Notes: generated by a model not told the origin, from the letters alone. Positions 48,954-59,023 are shown, counted from the stretch's first letter. The stretch is DNA of 64,000 bases from Pseudomonas saxonica (GCF_007858365.1 NZ_VFIO01000006.1:186001-250000); one strand, 5' to 3'. A program made the numbers and translations.

Positions 48954-50618
48954 ATGAGCCAGTGCGCAACACCCCGAACCTCACCGGGGGTTCTTCGAGA
49001 GCTGTTAACCCTGCTCAAGCCGTTCCGCCTTATCGTCTGCCTGTCGGTCCTGCTGGGCATGATCGGCGGGTTAAGCGTGACGGTGCTGCTGGCAACCATC
49101 AATAACGCGCTGCATGCCGAAGGTGGCCTCACCCAAAATGTGGTCGCGGTGTTTGCCGGGCTGTGTGTACTGGCCCTGCTCAGCACCATTTGCTCAGACA
49201 TCGGCAGCAACTATGTCGGCCAGCACATCATTGCCAGACTGCGTAAGGAACTCGGCGAAAAAGTGCTCTCGGCACCCATCTCGCAAATCGAACGCTACCG
49301 CAGTCACCGCCTGATCCCAGTGCTGACCCACGACGTCGACACCATCAGCGACTTCGCCTTCGCCTTCGCCCCCCTGGCCATTTCACTGACCGTAACCCTT
49401 GGCTGCATGGGCTATCTGGCCATGCTGTCATGGCCGATGTTTCTGATGATGCTGGTGGCGATTGTCATCGGCACAATCATTCAGTACATCGCCCGGGGGT
49501 ATGGCCTCAACGGTTTCTCTGAAGCCCGCGAAGCCGAAGACGAGCTGCAAAAGCACTACAACGCCATTGCCGAGGGCGCCAAGGAGCTGCGCATTCACCG
49601 GCCGCGCCGCCAGCGCATGTTCAACTCGGGCATTGCCCACACCGCGCAAAAAATCTGTGACATTCAGGTCCGCTCGATCAACACCTTCGTGATCGCCAAA
49701 AGCCTGGGCTCAATGCTGTTTTTCGTCGTCATCGGTTTGGCGCTGGCCATGCAGTCGCTGTGGCCGAGCAATAACCCCGGCGTCATTAGCGGCTTTGTGC
49801 TGGTGCTGCTGTACATGAAAGGCCCGCTGGAGCATTTGATCAGCACCCTGCCGATCATCAGCCGCGCACAAATTGCCTTCCGCCGTATTGCTGATCTGTC
49901 TGAACAGTTCAACTCACCCGAACCGCATTTGTTGCTCAATGACCAAGGCACGCCCGACAAGACCGTAAACAGCCTGGAGCTGGTGGACGTCAATTACAGC
50001 TTCGCCGCTGTTGAAGGCAGCGCACCGTTTCGACTGGGGCCGGTGAACCTGAAGATCAATCAGGGTGACATTGTGTTTATCGTTGGCGAAAACGGCTGCG
50101 GCAAAACCACCCTGATCAAACTGCTGCTGGGTCTGTACGCACCGCAACAGGGTGAGATTCGCCTCAACGGCAAGGCCGTTGACGCCCAAACCCGTGACGA
50201 CTATCGCCAGCTGTTCACCACCATTTTTGCCGACTACTACCTGTTCGACGACGTGGTGCAGGGCGACATGAAAATCCCTCAGGACGCCGAGCAATACCTC
50301 AAGCGTCTGGAAATTTCGCACAAGGTCAGCATCACCGACGGTCAGTTCAGCACCACCGACCTCTCCACTGGCCAGCGCAAGCGCCTGGCGCTGGTCAACG
50401 CCTGGCTTGAAGAGCGCCCTGTGCTGGTGTTTGACGAATGGGCGGCCGACCAGGACCCCACCTTCCGGCGCATTTTCTATACCGAGCTGCTGCCGGATCT
50501 CAAGCGACTGGGCAAAACCATCATCGTGATCTCCCACGACGACCGCTATTTCGACGTCGCCGATCAACTGGTGCGCATGGACAGCGGCAAAGTCTCTACA
50601 GCACTGGAAACAGCCTGA
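48954..50618 (+). CDS. pvdE: PvdE, pyoverdine precursor ABC exporter
   Basis: A fused membrane/ATPase exporter of the cyclic-peptide/SyrD type (555 codons). It moves ferribactin from cytoplasm to periplasm. Six hydrophobic segments lie in the first 300 residues. Walker A is GENGCGKTT, the signature is LSTGQRKRLAL, Walker B is VLVFDEWAADQDP and the H-loop is ISHDDRYF. The ATG has AAGGAA 10 bases upstream; a TTG two codons earlier is not used. Confidence 0.93.
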   Translation: MSQCATPRTSPGVLRELLTLLKPFRLIVCLSVLLGMIGGLSVTVLLATINNALHAEGGLTQNVVAVFAGLCVLALLSTICSDIGSNYVGQHIIARLRKELGEKVLSAPISQIERYRSHRLIPVLTHDVDTISDFAFAFAPLAISLTVTLGCMGYLAMLSWPMFLMMLVAIVIGTIIQYIARGYGLNGFSEAREAEDELQKHYNAIAEGAKELRIHRPRRQRMFNSGIAHTAQKICDIQVRSINTFVIAKSLGSMLFFVVIGLALAMQSLWPSNNPGVISGFVLVLLYMKGPLEHLISTLPIISRAQIAFRRIADLSEQFNSPEPHLLLNDQGTPDKTVNSLELVDVNYSFAAVEGSAPFRLGPVNLKINQGDIVFIVGENGCGKTTLIKLLLGLYAPQQGEIRLNGKAVDAQTRDDYRQLFTTIFADYYLFDDVVQGDMKIPQDAEQYLKRLEISHKVSITDGQFSTTDLSTGQRKRLALVNAWLEERPVLVFDEWAADQDPTFRRIFYTELLPDLKRLGKTIIVISHDDRYFDVADQLVRMDSGKVSTALETA

Positions 50619-50670
50619 TATCGGCACCGCTGCCACAGCCTGTGGTAGCGGCAACCGGGGCTGCAAAAAT

Positions 50671-50742
50671 TAAATTTCACAAATACAGGAACTTCATTCC
50701 GGTTTCTTAATCGCGCTGCGTCTAATAACTATTCCCATTAAC
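50671..50742 (+). promoter_or_regulatory. fpvA upstream region: imperfect IS box and Fur-like site
   Basis: TAAAT at 50671 with CTT instead of CGT after 16 bases is an imperfect PvdS box. AATAACTATTCCCATTAAC at 50724-50742 matches 12 of 19 positions of the Fur consensus. Both are weak. fpvA may depend on another ECF sigma factor (FpvI type) or on Fur. Confidence 0.28.
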
Positions 50743-50777
50743 AAATAATAATTCCCCCTTTGGAGCCTAGGCACGCA

Positions 50778-53252
50778 ATGCAACGACCACACTTGAGCCG
50801 GACCCCCCTTTCGATTGCCACCCAACGCCAGACGGTTCGCCAAACCTTGCTGTCCAGTGCTTTGGTTGCCTCGGTATTATTGGGGTCTTCAATGGCCCAG
50901 GCGGCTCCGGTTGCCTTGAACATTCCAGCGCAATCGTTGGCCAGCGCGTTGAATGAGTTTGGCAAACAAGCCAATCTGCAAGTGCTGTATAGCCCGGATC
51001 AGGTGCAGGGAATCAAGTCGCGTACCGTTTCGGGCTCGCTGGAGCCGGTCAAGGCACTGGAAACCCTGCTGCAAGGCAGCGGCATTTCGTATCAGCTCAA
51101 TGGCGACACGGTGATTCTGAACGCGCCTCAGGGCCAGGGCCTTGAGCTGGGAGCCACCACCGTTTCCGGCCAAGGGCTGGGCACCTCGCTGACCACGGAA
51201 GACACCGGTTCATACACAACGGGGGCCACCAGCAGCTCCACCAAGCTACCGTTGTCGATTCGCGAAACACCCCAGACCGTTACGGTGGTCACCCGTCAGA
51301 ACATGGACGATCAGGGTGCTCAAAGCATTGGCGACGTACTGCGCAATGCGCCGGGTATTTCCACCCAGGCCTATGACAGTGACCGCATGGAATATTCGGC
51401 CCGTGGCTATGCCATCACCAATTACCAATACGACGGCGTCAACTCGATGTATGACGGCGTGTTTGATGAAGGCGCCACCAAGGTCGACATGGCCTTGTAT
51501 GACCGCGTTGATATCGTCAAAGGGGCCACCGGCCTGCTGTCCGGTTCCGGCGAACCTTCGGCGACCGTTAACATGATCCGTAAAAAACCGACCCGAGAAT
51601 TCAAGGCGTCAATTACCGGAAGCGTTGGCTCGTGGGACAACTACCGCACCGAAGGCGATATTTCCGGGTCGTTGAATGACGATGGCAGCGTGCGTGGACG
51701 ACTGGTCGGGGTGTATCAGGATGCTGATTCGTATATCGACCACTACTCCCGAAAGAATGACGTGTTCTACGGCATCATCGAGGCCGACCTGACCCCGGAC
51801 ACGACCCTGACGTTTGGCATGGATTACCAGAACATCAAGCCCCGCGGCTCGTCCTGGACCGGTAACCCGTACTACTTCTCGGACTACAGCAAAACTGACT
51901 TCAGCCGCTCGTTCAACCCGGCTACCGACTGGAGCCGTCGCGATGTTCAGGCGCAAACCACGTTTGCCTCCCTTGAGCACCGCTTTGCCAATGACTGGAA
52001 AATCAAAGGCACGCTGAACCAGCAAACCAACGACCATGACACCCAATTGGGCTCAGCCAGTGGCGGCACGCCCAATCCAGTCACCGGTGACGGCATGTTC
52101 TTCTACTGGGGCAAGTGGGAAGGCCATCGCGTGCAAACCACTGCCGATATCAATGCCAGCGGCCCGTTCACGCTGTTCGGCCGCGAGCATGAACTGGTCG
52201 TGGGCGTTACCTCGCAAGACTCCCGCCAAACCGGCGCAACCTTCGACGGTAGCCTGTTCGAAATGGTGCCCGGGAGCATCTTTGACTGGAACGGCCATTA
52301 CCCGGAGCCGGACTTCCCGAAAAACGGCAAATACGAAACCAACCAGAACCAGAACAGTGCCTACATGGCTGCGCGCTTCAAGCCTACCGACGATTTGTCG
52401 CTGATTCTGGGCACCCGCGTCAGCGACTTCCAGTACAACAGCACCTACAAGTACTACGTGCAATCGAGCACGTTCAGCGATAACAAAACCACCTCCAAAC
52501 AGCACGGTCGTGTCACACCGTATGCGGGTGTGGTGTATGACATCAACGACACTTACTCGGCCTACGCCAGCTACACCTCGATCTACAAACCAGTCACTGA
52601 CCGCAGCATTTCCGGCACCACGCTGGCACCTACAGAAGGCAACAGCTACGAATTGGGCTTGAAGGCCGAGTACTTCGATGGCCGCCTGAATGCCAGCGTT
52701 GCAGCGTTCCGCACTGAACAGAAAAAACTGCCGATTCAGGTCGGCACCAACCCGAATACCAACGAGGGCATCTATGAGTCCCTGGATGGTGCTACCACCA
52801 AGGGCATCGAGTTTGAGCTGACCGGCGAAATAATGCGCGACTGGAACGTAATTGCCGGTTACACCTACGCCCAGACCCGTTCCGATGATGGCGAACGGGT
52901 GTATGGCTACCCGCTGCAAACCACCAAACCGGAAAACGTCGCCAAACTGTTCACCACCTACCGTCTGCCGGGCGTGCTGAACAAAGTCACCGTGGGCGGT
53001 GGTGTGAACTGGCAAAGTCCGTTCTACGGCCAGATCTACAACGATCCCAAGGGCGATTACGACATCATCGAGCAACACAGCTACGCGCTGGTCAACCTGA
53101 TGACCCGGTACGAATACAATGAACACCTGACCTTCAACCTGAATGCCGACAACGTCTTCGACAAGAAGTACCTGTCAGGTCTGGGCAACTTCAACACCAC
53201 GTACTACGGCGCGCCTCGCAGTCTGATGCTGACCACCAAGTACACGTTCTAA
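50778..53252 (+). CDS. fpvA: ferripyoverdine TonB-dependent receptor/transducer
   Basis: An 824-residue outer-membrane receptor. The signal peptide ends SMAQAAP, followed by an STN signalling domain (VALNIPAQSLASALNEFGKQANLQVLYSPDQVQG). That domain contacts an FpvR-type anti-sigma protein. The plug domain begins near residue 150 (LPLSIRETPQTVTVVTRQNMDDQG) and the 22-strand barrel ends in Phe (LTTKYTF). GGAG lies 12 bases before the ATG. Adjacency to pvdE indicates the strain's own pyoverdine receptor. Confidence 0.9.
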   Translation: MQRPHLSRTPLSIATQRQTVRQTLLSSALVASVLLGSSMAQAAPVALNIPAQSLASALNEFGKQANLQVLYSPDQVQGIKSRTVSGSLEPVKALETLLQGSGISYQLNGDTVILNAPQGQGLELGATTVSGQGLGTSLTTEDTGSYTTGATSSSTKLPLSIRETPQTVTVVTRQNMDDQGAQSIGDVLRNAPGISTQAYDSDRMEYSARGYAITNYQYDGVNSMYDGVFDEGATKVDMALYDRVDIVKGATGLLSGSGEPSATVNMIRKKPTREFKASITGSVGSWDNYRTEGDISGSLNDDGSVRGRLVGVYQDADSYIDHYSRKNDVFYGIIEADLTPDTTLTFGMDYQNIKPRGSSWTGNPYYFSDYSKTDFSRSFNPATDWSRRDVQAQTTFASLEHRFANDWKIKGTLNQQTNDHDTQLGSASGGTPNPVTGDGMFFYWGKWEGHRVQTTADINASGPFTLFGREHELVVGVTSQDSRQTGATFDGSLFEMVPGSIFDWNGHYPEPDFPKNGKYETNQNQNSAYMAARFKPTDDLSLILGTRVSDFQYNSTYKYYVQSSTFSDNKTTSKQHGRVTPYAGVVYDINDTYSAYASYTSIYKPVTDRSISGTTLAPTEGNSYELGLKAEYFDGRLNASVAAFRTEQKKLPIQVGTNPNTNEGIYESLDGATTKGIEFELTGEIMRDWNVIAGYTYAQTRSDDGERVYGYPLQTTKPENVAKLFTTYRLPGVLNKVTVGGGVNWQSPFYGQIYNDPKGDYDIIEQHSYALVNLMTRYEYNEHLTFNLNADNVFDKKYLSGLGNFNTTYYGAPRSLMLTTKYTF

Positions 53253-53271
53253 ACGGATAAGTGTTCAACAC

Positions 53272-53302
53272 AAAAGCCCCGGCTCAATGATCCGGGGCTT
53301 TT
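53272..53302. terminator. bidirectional terminator between fpvA and GH15 gene
   Basis: An 11-bp perfect stem AAAAGCCCCGG / CCGGGGCTTTT with a 9-base loop lies between two convergent genes. T runs on both strands serve both directions. Confidence 0.88.
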
Positions 53303-53307
53303 GCATT

Positions 53308-55134
53308 TCAGGGTTGCCACTGAGTCTTTTGGTGATCCAGCTTTCGGTCCAGAAAACTCGCCGCGCTGATCAACGCCAAATGAGTCAAGGCCTGAGGCGT
53401 ATTGCCTAAATGACGGGCGTGACTGTCGAACTCCTCGGCGTACAACCCCAGCGGGTTGGCATAGCGCAGTAACTGCTCGAATTCCAGATGCGCCTTTTCA
53501 ACCTGCCCGGCCCGGGCCAGACATTCCACGTACCAGAATGAACAGGCGGCAAAGGCCCCTTCTGTGCCTTGCAGGCCATCCATGCCACTGTCCTCGTTGC
53601 GGTAGCGATAGACCATGCCGTCACGCACCAGGGTTTTTTCTATGGCGGCCAGCGTGGCCAGCCACGCAGGGTCTGTGGCGCCGATAAAACGCACTAATGG
53701 CATCAACAACATTGAGCCGTCCAGTGCCGTGCCGCCTTTGTACTGAACAAAATGACCGCGCTCGGCGTTAAAGAAATTAGCCCATATATCGCTGTGAATT
53801 GCTTGGCGGGTGTCGTTCCACTGCGCGAATGGTGCGGGCAGTGAGCGCTTTGACGCCAGACGAATAGCCCGGTCGAGTGCTACCCAGCACATCAACCGGG
53901 AATGCAGAAAGTGATGTTTCTCACCGCGCATCTCCCAAATACCGACATCGGCCTGATTCCAGGTGTCGCAGACGTGATTCACGATTTGGGTCACATGCTG
54001 CCAACCCTCGTGACTGATCGCCTCTCCGTATTTATTGGTCAGGTACACCGCGTCCAGCAACTCGCCGTAAATATCCAGCTGCACTTGCTCAACGGCACCA
54101 TTGCCGATGCGCACCGGCACCGACCCGCCGTGGCCAGATAAATGACCCAGGGTGGTTTCGGCCAAGTCGGTGCGCCCATCAATGCCGTACATGATCTTGA
54201 GTTTGAGCGGTTCAGCGCAGCACTCCCCTACTCGACCGCGCAACCAGCGCATAAACCCGTTGGCCTCCTCGACAAACCCCAGACGCATAAAGGCGTACAC
54301 TGTAAAGGACGCGTCGCGAATCCAGGTGTAGCGATAATCCCAATTACGCTCGCCGCCGGGGGTTTCCGGCAAACCAAAGGTAGCCGCGGCGATAATCGCG
54401 CCGGTATCACGAGAGGTGAGCAACTTGAGGGCCAGCGCCGAGCGATTGATCATTTCTCGCCAGCGGCCTCGATAAGTCGATTGCGCTATCCAGCGGCGCC
54501 AGTAATGCAGGGTGCGCTGCAAGGCCAAATCACCCTCGCCGACTTTGACCCGTGGATCGTCGCCCGCGCCCAGTACAAACTCCGCGCTTTCGCCTTCTTT
54601 CAAGGTAAAGCGGCTACAGGCTGCTTGAGCCTCAATGTTCAAGGGCTGGGTGGAGGCCAGTCGCAGGGTCGGCTGGCCCTGTGCCTGAAAACACACATCG
54701 GCACCGTCCACAATGGCTTGAGTACCAGCCCGTGCATAGTCATGACGCACGGCACAGCGCAGGTCAAAAGTCGCGCTGCCGCTGATAACGCGCACCCGGC
54801 GCATCAACAGGGGCAACTCATCCTCATGGTCACTAACGGGTAACAGGTCCGTCACTTCGACCACCGCTTCCTGCGCCAACCAGCGGGTTTGCAGGACATT
54901 GCTGTCAGGCAGGTACATCTGTTCGCGGCGAGCATCCGGCAACTGCGGTGCCAACTGAAAAATACCGGCCTGGGGGGTGTCCAGCAGTGAGCAGAAAATG
55001 GAAGGACTGTCGAACTCGGGCCAGCAGAAAAAATCCACGCTGCCCCGATCATTGACCAACGCAGCGGTGCGCATGTCACCAATGATGCCGTGGGCTTCAA
55101 TAGCGCTTTGCGATTGCTCAGAAAGTTTAACCAT
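53308..55134 (-). CDS. GH15 glucoamylase/trehalase-like glycosyl hydrolase
   Basis: A 608-residue cytoplasmic enzyme. An N-terminal beta domain (GIIGDMRTAALVNDRGSVDFFCWPEFDSPSIF) is followed by an alpha/alpha barrel with GGERNWDYRYTWIRDASFTVYAF, the catalytic-Glu region YRNEDSGMDGLQGTEGAFAACSFW, and LGNTPQALTHLALI near the end. Relatives act on trehalose or alpha-glucans. Its start overlaps the upstream SDR stop by about 8 bp, so the two are co-translated. Confidence 0.9.
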   Translation of the reverse strand: MVKLSEQSQSAIEAHGIIGDMRTAALVNDRGSVDFFCWPEFDSPSIFCSLLDTPQAGIFQLAPQLPDARREQMYLPDSNVLQTRWLAQEAVVEVTDLLPVSDHEDELPLLMRRVRVISGSATFDLRCAVRHDYARAGTQAIVDGADVCFQAQGQPTLRLASTQPLNIEAQAACSRFTLKEGESAEFVLGAGDDPRVKVGEGDLALQRTLHYWRRWIAQSTYRGRWREMINRSALALKLLTSRDTGAIIAAATFGLPETPGGERNWDYRYTWIRDASFTVYAFMRLGFVEEANGFMRWLRGRVGECCAEPLKLKIMYGIDGRTDLAETTLGHLSGHGGSVPVRIGNGAVEQVQLDIYGELLDAVYLTNKYGEAISHEGWQHVTQIVNHVCDTWNQADVGIWEMRGEKHHFLHSRLMCWVALDRAIRLASKRSLPAPFAQWNDTRQAIHSDIWANFFNAERGHFVQYKGGTALDGSMLLMPLVRFIGATDPAWLATLAAIEKTLVRDGMVYRYRNEDSGMDGLQGTEGAFAACSFWYVECLARAGQVEKAHLEFEQLLRYANPLGLYAEEFDSHARHLGNTPQALTHLALISAASFLDRKLDHQKTQWQP

Positions 55135-55927
55135 TGCCACGGAACTCCGGATAAAGGCTCATACCGCCGTCAATAAACAGCGTACTGCCGACGACATAGT
55201 CAGAAACGTCGCTGGCCAGCCACACCACAGCGTTGGCCACATCGTCAGCCTCGCCGACACGACCATAAGGAATCAGTTTCAACAATGCTTGCTCAGCAGC
55301 GCCCTGAGTGACTTCACGGTTGATCGCGGTGCGAATGGCTCCCGGCGCGATGCCATTGATGCGGATTTTCTGATGGCTGACCTCCTGCGCGAGGCTGCGC
55401 ATCAGCATCTCGACGCCGCCCTTGGAGGCCGCGTAGTTAACGTGCCCGGCCCAGGGAATCAGCTGGTGAACCGAGCTCATGTGAATAATCTTGCCCGCCG
55501 CACAGGACACGCCGGGGCGAATGCCCTGGCGATTGAAGATCCGCAACGCGGAACGTGCACACAGGAACTGGCCGGTGAGATTGACCCCGATCACCGCATT
55601 CCATTGCTCCAGCGTCATATCGACCACCGCCGCATCTTTTTGCCAGCCGGAGTTGGCCACCAGGATGTCGAGGTAGCCGAACGCATCCAGGGTCTGGGCA
55701 AACAGTTGCTCGACATCCGCCTCTTTGGAGACGTCACCGGGCAACGCGATTGCCCTGCCTCCAGACTGATTGATCTCATCGGCCAACGCTTGGGCGGGGG
55801 CTGCCTGTGAATGGTAATTGAGCACCACCGCAGCACCTGCGCCAGCCAGTGCGCGGGCACTGGCGGCTCCCAGTCCGGAGCTTGCGCCAGTGACTAGAGC
55901 GACCTGTTGAGCAAGAGATATGTGCAT
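55127..55927 (-). CDS. SDR-family oxidoreductase (glucose 1-dehydrogenase-like)
   Basis: A 266-residue short-chain dehydrogenase: TGASSGLG cofactor loop, VANSGW, catalytic HMSSVHQ with YAASK, and C-terminal FIDGGMSLYPEF. It most resembles SDRs annotated as glucose 1-dehydrogenase. Coupling with the GH15 enzyme suggests that it oxidises the released sugar (inference). The internal ATG (MHISLAQQVALVTG) is chosen because residues upstream are not SDR-like. Confidence 0.87.
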   Translation of the reverse strand: MHISLAQQVALVTGASSGLGAASARALAGAGAAVVLNYHSQAAPAQALADEINQSGGRAIALPGDVSKEADVEQLFAQTLDAFGYLDILVANSGWQKDAAVVDMTLEQWNAVIGVNLTGQFLCARSALRIFNRQGIRPGVSCAAGKIIHMSSVHQLIPWAGHVNYAASKGGVEMLMRSLAQEVSHQKIRINGIAPGAIRTAINREVTQGAAEQALLKLIPYGRVGEADDVANAVVWLASDVSDYVVGSTLFIDGGMSLYPEFRGNG

Positions 55928-56110
55928 GATTGCCAGTGCCTGTTTTGTGGGAGGGCCTTGACTGCTGACCGGCTCACGGGCGCAGGAGTTCAACCGCTGG
56001 GCCATCAATGAACGCCCTTTTGCGCATAACTGCTGTTCCCGTTCAGGCTTTAACCTCAGCAACAGCGCTTCGTATAGTGGCCTTCAGATCACCCACAAGA
56101 AGAAATCCTG

Positions 56111-57052
56111 ATGAACAGCCTGACTGCGCCGCTGCAAAACATCGATGTCATAAATGCCGAACGGGACGCCGAGTACTTTGAGTACAGCAAGGCAGCCAAC
56201 CCCATCAGTGCGGGATTGATTTCCCGTATTCCTTACCAGAACTTTCCGTCTTCTTTGTATGACTCTGGCCCCAGCCGTGTGGTGCCGCTGGATTTGAGCG
56301 AAGCACTCGGTTGCGAAGGCCCGGCGACCGGGCCAGGGTTACTGGCCAGTTTTATCCGCCTCAATGCCGGTGACACCCTATGCCTGACCCCCACTGCCAC
56401 CTCACAAGTGCTGTACGTGATCGCAGGCCAAGGCTCGCTGGGGCAAGGCAGCTGTTCGTTTGAATGGGAAAAAGGCTGCTTTATCGCCCTGCCGGGTATG
56501 GAGTCGGTGCAACTCACGGCCAGCGCAGATGCCCGCTTCTATTACGTGCATGACGAGCCGTTGTTGCGCTACTTGGGCGTGGCACCCACCCGGCAATCCT
56601 TTAGCGCGACCTTGTACCCCGCACAGAAAGCCAACGCCAAACTGCGCGAAGCCGCCGATGATCCCCGCGCGCAAGATCGCAGCCGTGTCAGCATCCTGCT
56701 GGGCAACCGGCACTTCCCGCAGACGCGAACCGTGACGCATGTGCTCTGGGCCATGTACGGCATCTTGCCCGCAGGCTCGGTGCAAAAACCCCATCGCCAT
56801 CAATCCATCGCCCTGGACTTCATCATCGACTGCCCTGCGGGCTGCTACACACTGGTCGGCAGCGAGATTGATGAAAATGGCCAGATTCGCAACCCGACCC
56901 GCGTGGACTGGGCACCGGGGTTAGCCTTTGTCACCCCGCCGGGTTACTGGCATGCGCATTTCAATGAATCCGACAGTGAAGCGTTCTTGATCCCGATTCA
57001 GGATGCGGGCTTGCAAACCTATCTGCGCGCACTGGATATCCGCTTCAGCTAA
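56111..57052 (+). CDS. two-domain cupin (dioxygenase-like)
   Basis: A 313-residue bicupin. Cupin 1 spans residues about 70-160 (LCLTPTATSQVLYVIAGQGSLGQG) with few metal ligands. Cupin 2 contains PHRHQSIALDFII and GYWHAHFNES, which supply likely metal-binding His residues. The fold resembles gentisate 1,2-dioxygenase-type or regulatory cupins. Substrate and activity are unknown. It ends 4 bp inside the convergent LysR gene and is divergent from the SDR-GH15 pair. Confidence 0.75.
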   Translation: MNSLTAPLQNIDVINAERDAEYFEYSKAANPISAGLISRIPYQNFPSSLYDSGPSRVVPLDLSEALGCEGPATGPGLLASFIRLNAGDTLCLTPTATSQVLYVIAGQGSLGQGSCSFEWEKGCFIALPGMESVQLTASADARFYYVHDEPLLRYLGVAPTRQSFSATLYPAQKANAKLREAADDPRAQDRSRVSILLGNRHFPQTRTVTHVLWAMYGILPAGSVQKPHRHQSIALDFIIDCPAGCYTLVGSEIDENGQIRNPTRVDWAPGLAFVTPPGYWHAHFNESDSEAFLIPIQDAGLQTYLRALDIRFS

Positions 57053-57963
57053 CGCTGCCAAAACGCCGGGCTGCCCACCTGCTCCACCATAAAGTCGATA
57101 AAACAGCGCACTTTGGACGACACAGTGCGCTTGGGCGGATATACCAGCCACAGCGCCGCAGGCACCTGTGTCGCCTGCACCCGCCAATCAGGCAGCCAGT
57201 TGACCAACTCGCCTCGCGCCAGCTTTTCGGTCACCAACCAGTCCGGCAACAGCGCAACGCCCAAGCCCTGTTCAACGGCCAGTAACTGCGCATCCAGCTC
57301 ATTGATACGCAGCGGGCCGTTGATTGCGACTCGCTGCATGGCTGGGGCAAGGCCTTGGTGCGCGACAAAAAAAACCTCGTTGGGCAGATTGCCATTGAGC
57401 ACTACCGGCCCCAATGCTTGCGGGGTATCGGGGGCGGGATGCTGTTGCGCATAGGCGGCACTGACACACACCAGCGTGTGCTCACTGGCCAGTTTGCGCG
57501 CCTTGAGGCTGGAGTCGGGCAAGGTGCCAATGCGTAATGCCAGGTCCACACCGGTGCTGATGAGGTTGACGTGGTGTTCGTCCAGGGTCAGTTCCAGGTG
57601 CACCTCTGGATACCGAGCCGCAAAAGCCCCCAGCAGCGGCACAATGTGATGCCGGGCAAACGCGGGCGGCACAGTCAGTTTGAGCACACCCCGTGGGCGC
57701 TGATTGAGCGAGGACGTCGCCTGTCGCGCTTGATCCAGCTCGTCCAGCACACGCAGGGCGTGAAGCAGGAAGGTTTCACCGCCTTCCGTCAAATGCAGCG
57801 TGCGCGTTGAACGGTTGAAAAGGGCAATGCCCAGATCCTGCTCCAAGTCTTTGATGTAGCGCGACACCGTCGAGGCTTTGATCGACAGCTTTTCAGCGGC
57901 GCGGGAGAAATTATTGGCGTGGGCCGCTTCGACAAAAGCGTTCAAGGCAGCAAAGTAGTCCAT
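57049..57963 (-). CDS. LysR-family regulator (CrgA-like)
   Basis: A 304-residue LysR protein. The helix-turn-helix is LNAFVEAAHANNFSRAAEKLSIKASTVSRYIKDLEQDL, followed by FNRSTRTLHLTEGG. The effector domain has RGVLKLTVPPAFARHHIVPLL and DLALRIGTLPDSSL, as in the CrgA-like LysR branch. Its stop overlaps the convergent cupin gene by 4 bp. It may regulate the divergent LysR or the cupin. Confidence 0.92.
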   Translation of the reverse strand: MDYFAALNAFVEAAHANNFSRAAEKLSIKASTVSRYIKDLEQDLGIALFNRSTRTLHLTEGGETFLLHALRVLDELDQARQATSSLNQRPRGVLKLTVPPAFARHHIVPLLGAFAARYPEVHLELTLDEHHVNLISTGVDLALRIGTLPDSSLKARKLASEHTLVCVSAAYAQQHPAPDTPQALGPVVLNGNLPNEVFFVAHQGLAPAMQRVAINGPLRINELDAQLLAVEQGLGVALLPDWLVTEKLARGELVNWLPDWRVQATQVPAALWLVYPPKRTVSSKVRCFIDFMVEQVGSPAFWQR

Positions 57964-58067
57964 TGGCGGCACACATCCGAGAAAAGTCCCTGAAGGCTAT
58001 CAGAGCCGAGTATTAGTGAGTCAAACCAAATCCCACTACACTGGCTTCTTTGCACAATGGCGCGATC

Positions 58068-58931
58068 ATGGACCTCGACCTGGCCCGTACTTTCCTCGAA
58101 ATCGTTCGTAGCGGCAGCCTCGCCAGCGCGGCCGAAAAACTTCACGTCACCCAGACGGCCGTTACTGCACGGGTGCAAAAGCTCGAAAGCCTGCTCGGGG
58201 TGACGCTGTTCGTGCGTAACCGCGCCGGCGCCAAACTGACCCCCGACGGCGAAGCGTTTGTGGTGTACGCCAACCAATTGCTGCAAACCTGGGAGGCAGC
58301 CCGGCGCGATTTACCTCGCCCCGAAGGCTTGCACCAGATGCTGCATATCGGCGGTGAAGTCAGCCTGTGCAACCCGTTGATACTGGACTGGGCCAAAACC
58401 GTGCGCCAACACCTGCCAACCCATGCCCTGCGCGTGCAGATTCGCGACTGCGAACAGTTACTGCGCCAAGTGGAAATGGGCCTGCTGGACGCGGCGCTGG
58501 TGTACCAGCCAGCGTACTGGCCGGGTGTACAAGTGGAGCAGTTGCTGGAAGAAAAACTGATCCAGATACGTCGTCCCGATCTTCCTGAACCCTACGTCTA
58601 TGTGGACTGGGGTGACGAGTTCCGTCAGCAACACGATGCCGCCCTGCCCGACAAAGCCCGTGCCGCCATCAGTTTCAATCTGGGGCCGGTGGCGCTGCAC
58701 TACATTCTGGATAACGGCGGCAGCGGTTACTTTCGTACCCGGGTGGTTGAAAGCTACCTGGCCAGCGGCGCTCTGGAGCGCGTGCCAAAGGCCCCCGAAT
58801 TCACTTATCCGACCTATCTGGTGTATTCACGCGAACGCGACAGCCCCGCCTTGCAGCAGGCCATCGTGTTATTGCGCGAAAGGGTCAAGCACGACAGCGA
58901 TTGGTCACAGCGCTGGGGGGCCGAAATTTAA
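58068..58931 (+). CDS. LysR-family regulator
   Basis: A 287-residue LysR protein. The DNA-binding segment is ARTFLEIVRSGSLASAAEKLHVTQTAVTARVQKLESLLG, and LFVRNRAGAKLTPDGEAF follows. The effector domain is less typical (LHIGGEVSLCNPLILDWAKTV). It is preceded by a divergent LysR gene and followed 92 bp later by the sugar isomerase, which it may control. The ATG at 58068 is used rather than a TTG six codons earlier. Confidence 0.9.
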   Translation: MDLDLARTFLEIVRSGSLASAAEKLHVTQTAVTARVQKLESLLGVTLFVRNRAGAKLTPDGEAFVVYANQLLQTWEAARRDLPRPEGLHQMLHIGGEVSLCNPLILDWAKTVRQHLPTHALRVQIRDCEQLLRQVEMGLLDAALVYQPAYWPGVQVEQLLEEKLIQIRRPDLPEPYVYVDWGDEFRQQHDAALPDKARAAISFNLGPVALHYILDNGGSGYFRTRVVESYLASGALERVPKAPEFTYPTYLVYSRERDSPALQQAIVLLRERVKHDSDWSQRWGAEI

Positions 58932-59023
58932 GCGTATCTGACACAGATGAAAGCTTTCAGCTTTGCGGCTGATCCCTTAGTCTGCGTGCGCAGAACATCG
59001 CACAAAAACAATACAGGTGGCCC

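Noticed and set aside
52053..53126. 357-codon minus-strand open frame
   Set aside because: Antisense within the fpvA barrel region; no motif and no ribosome site.
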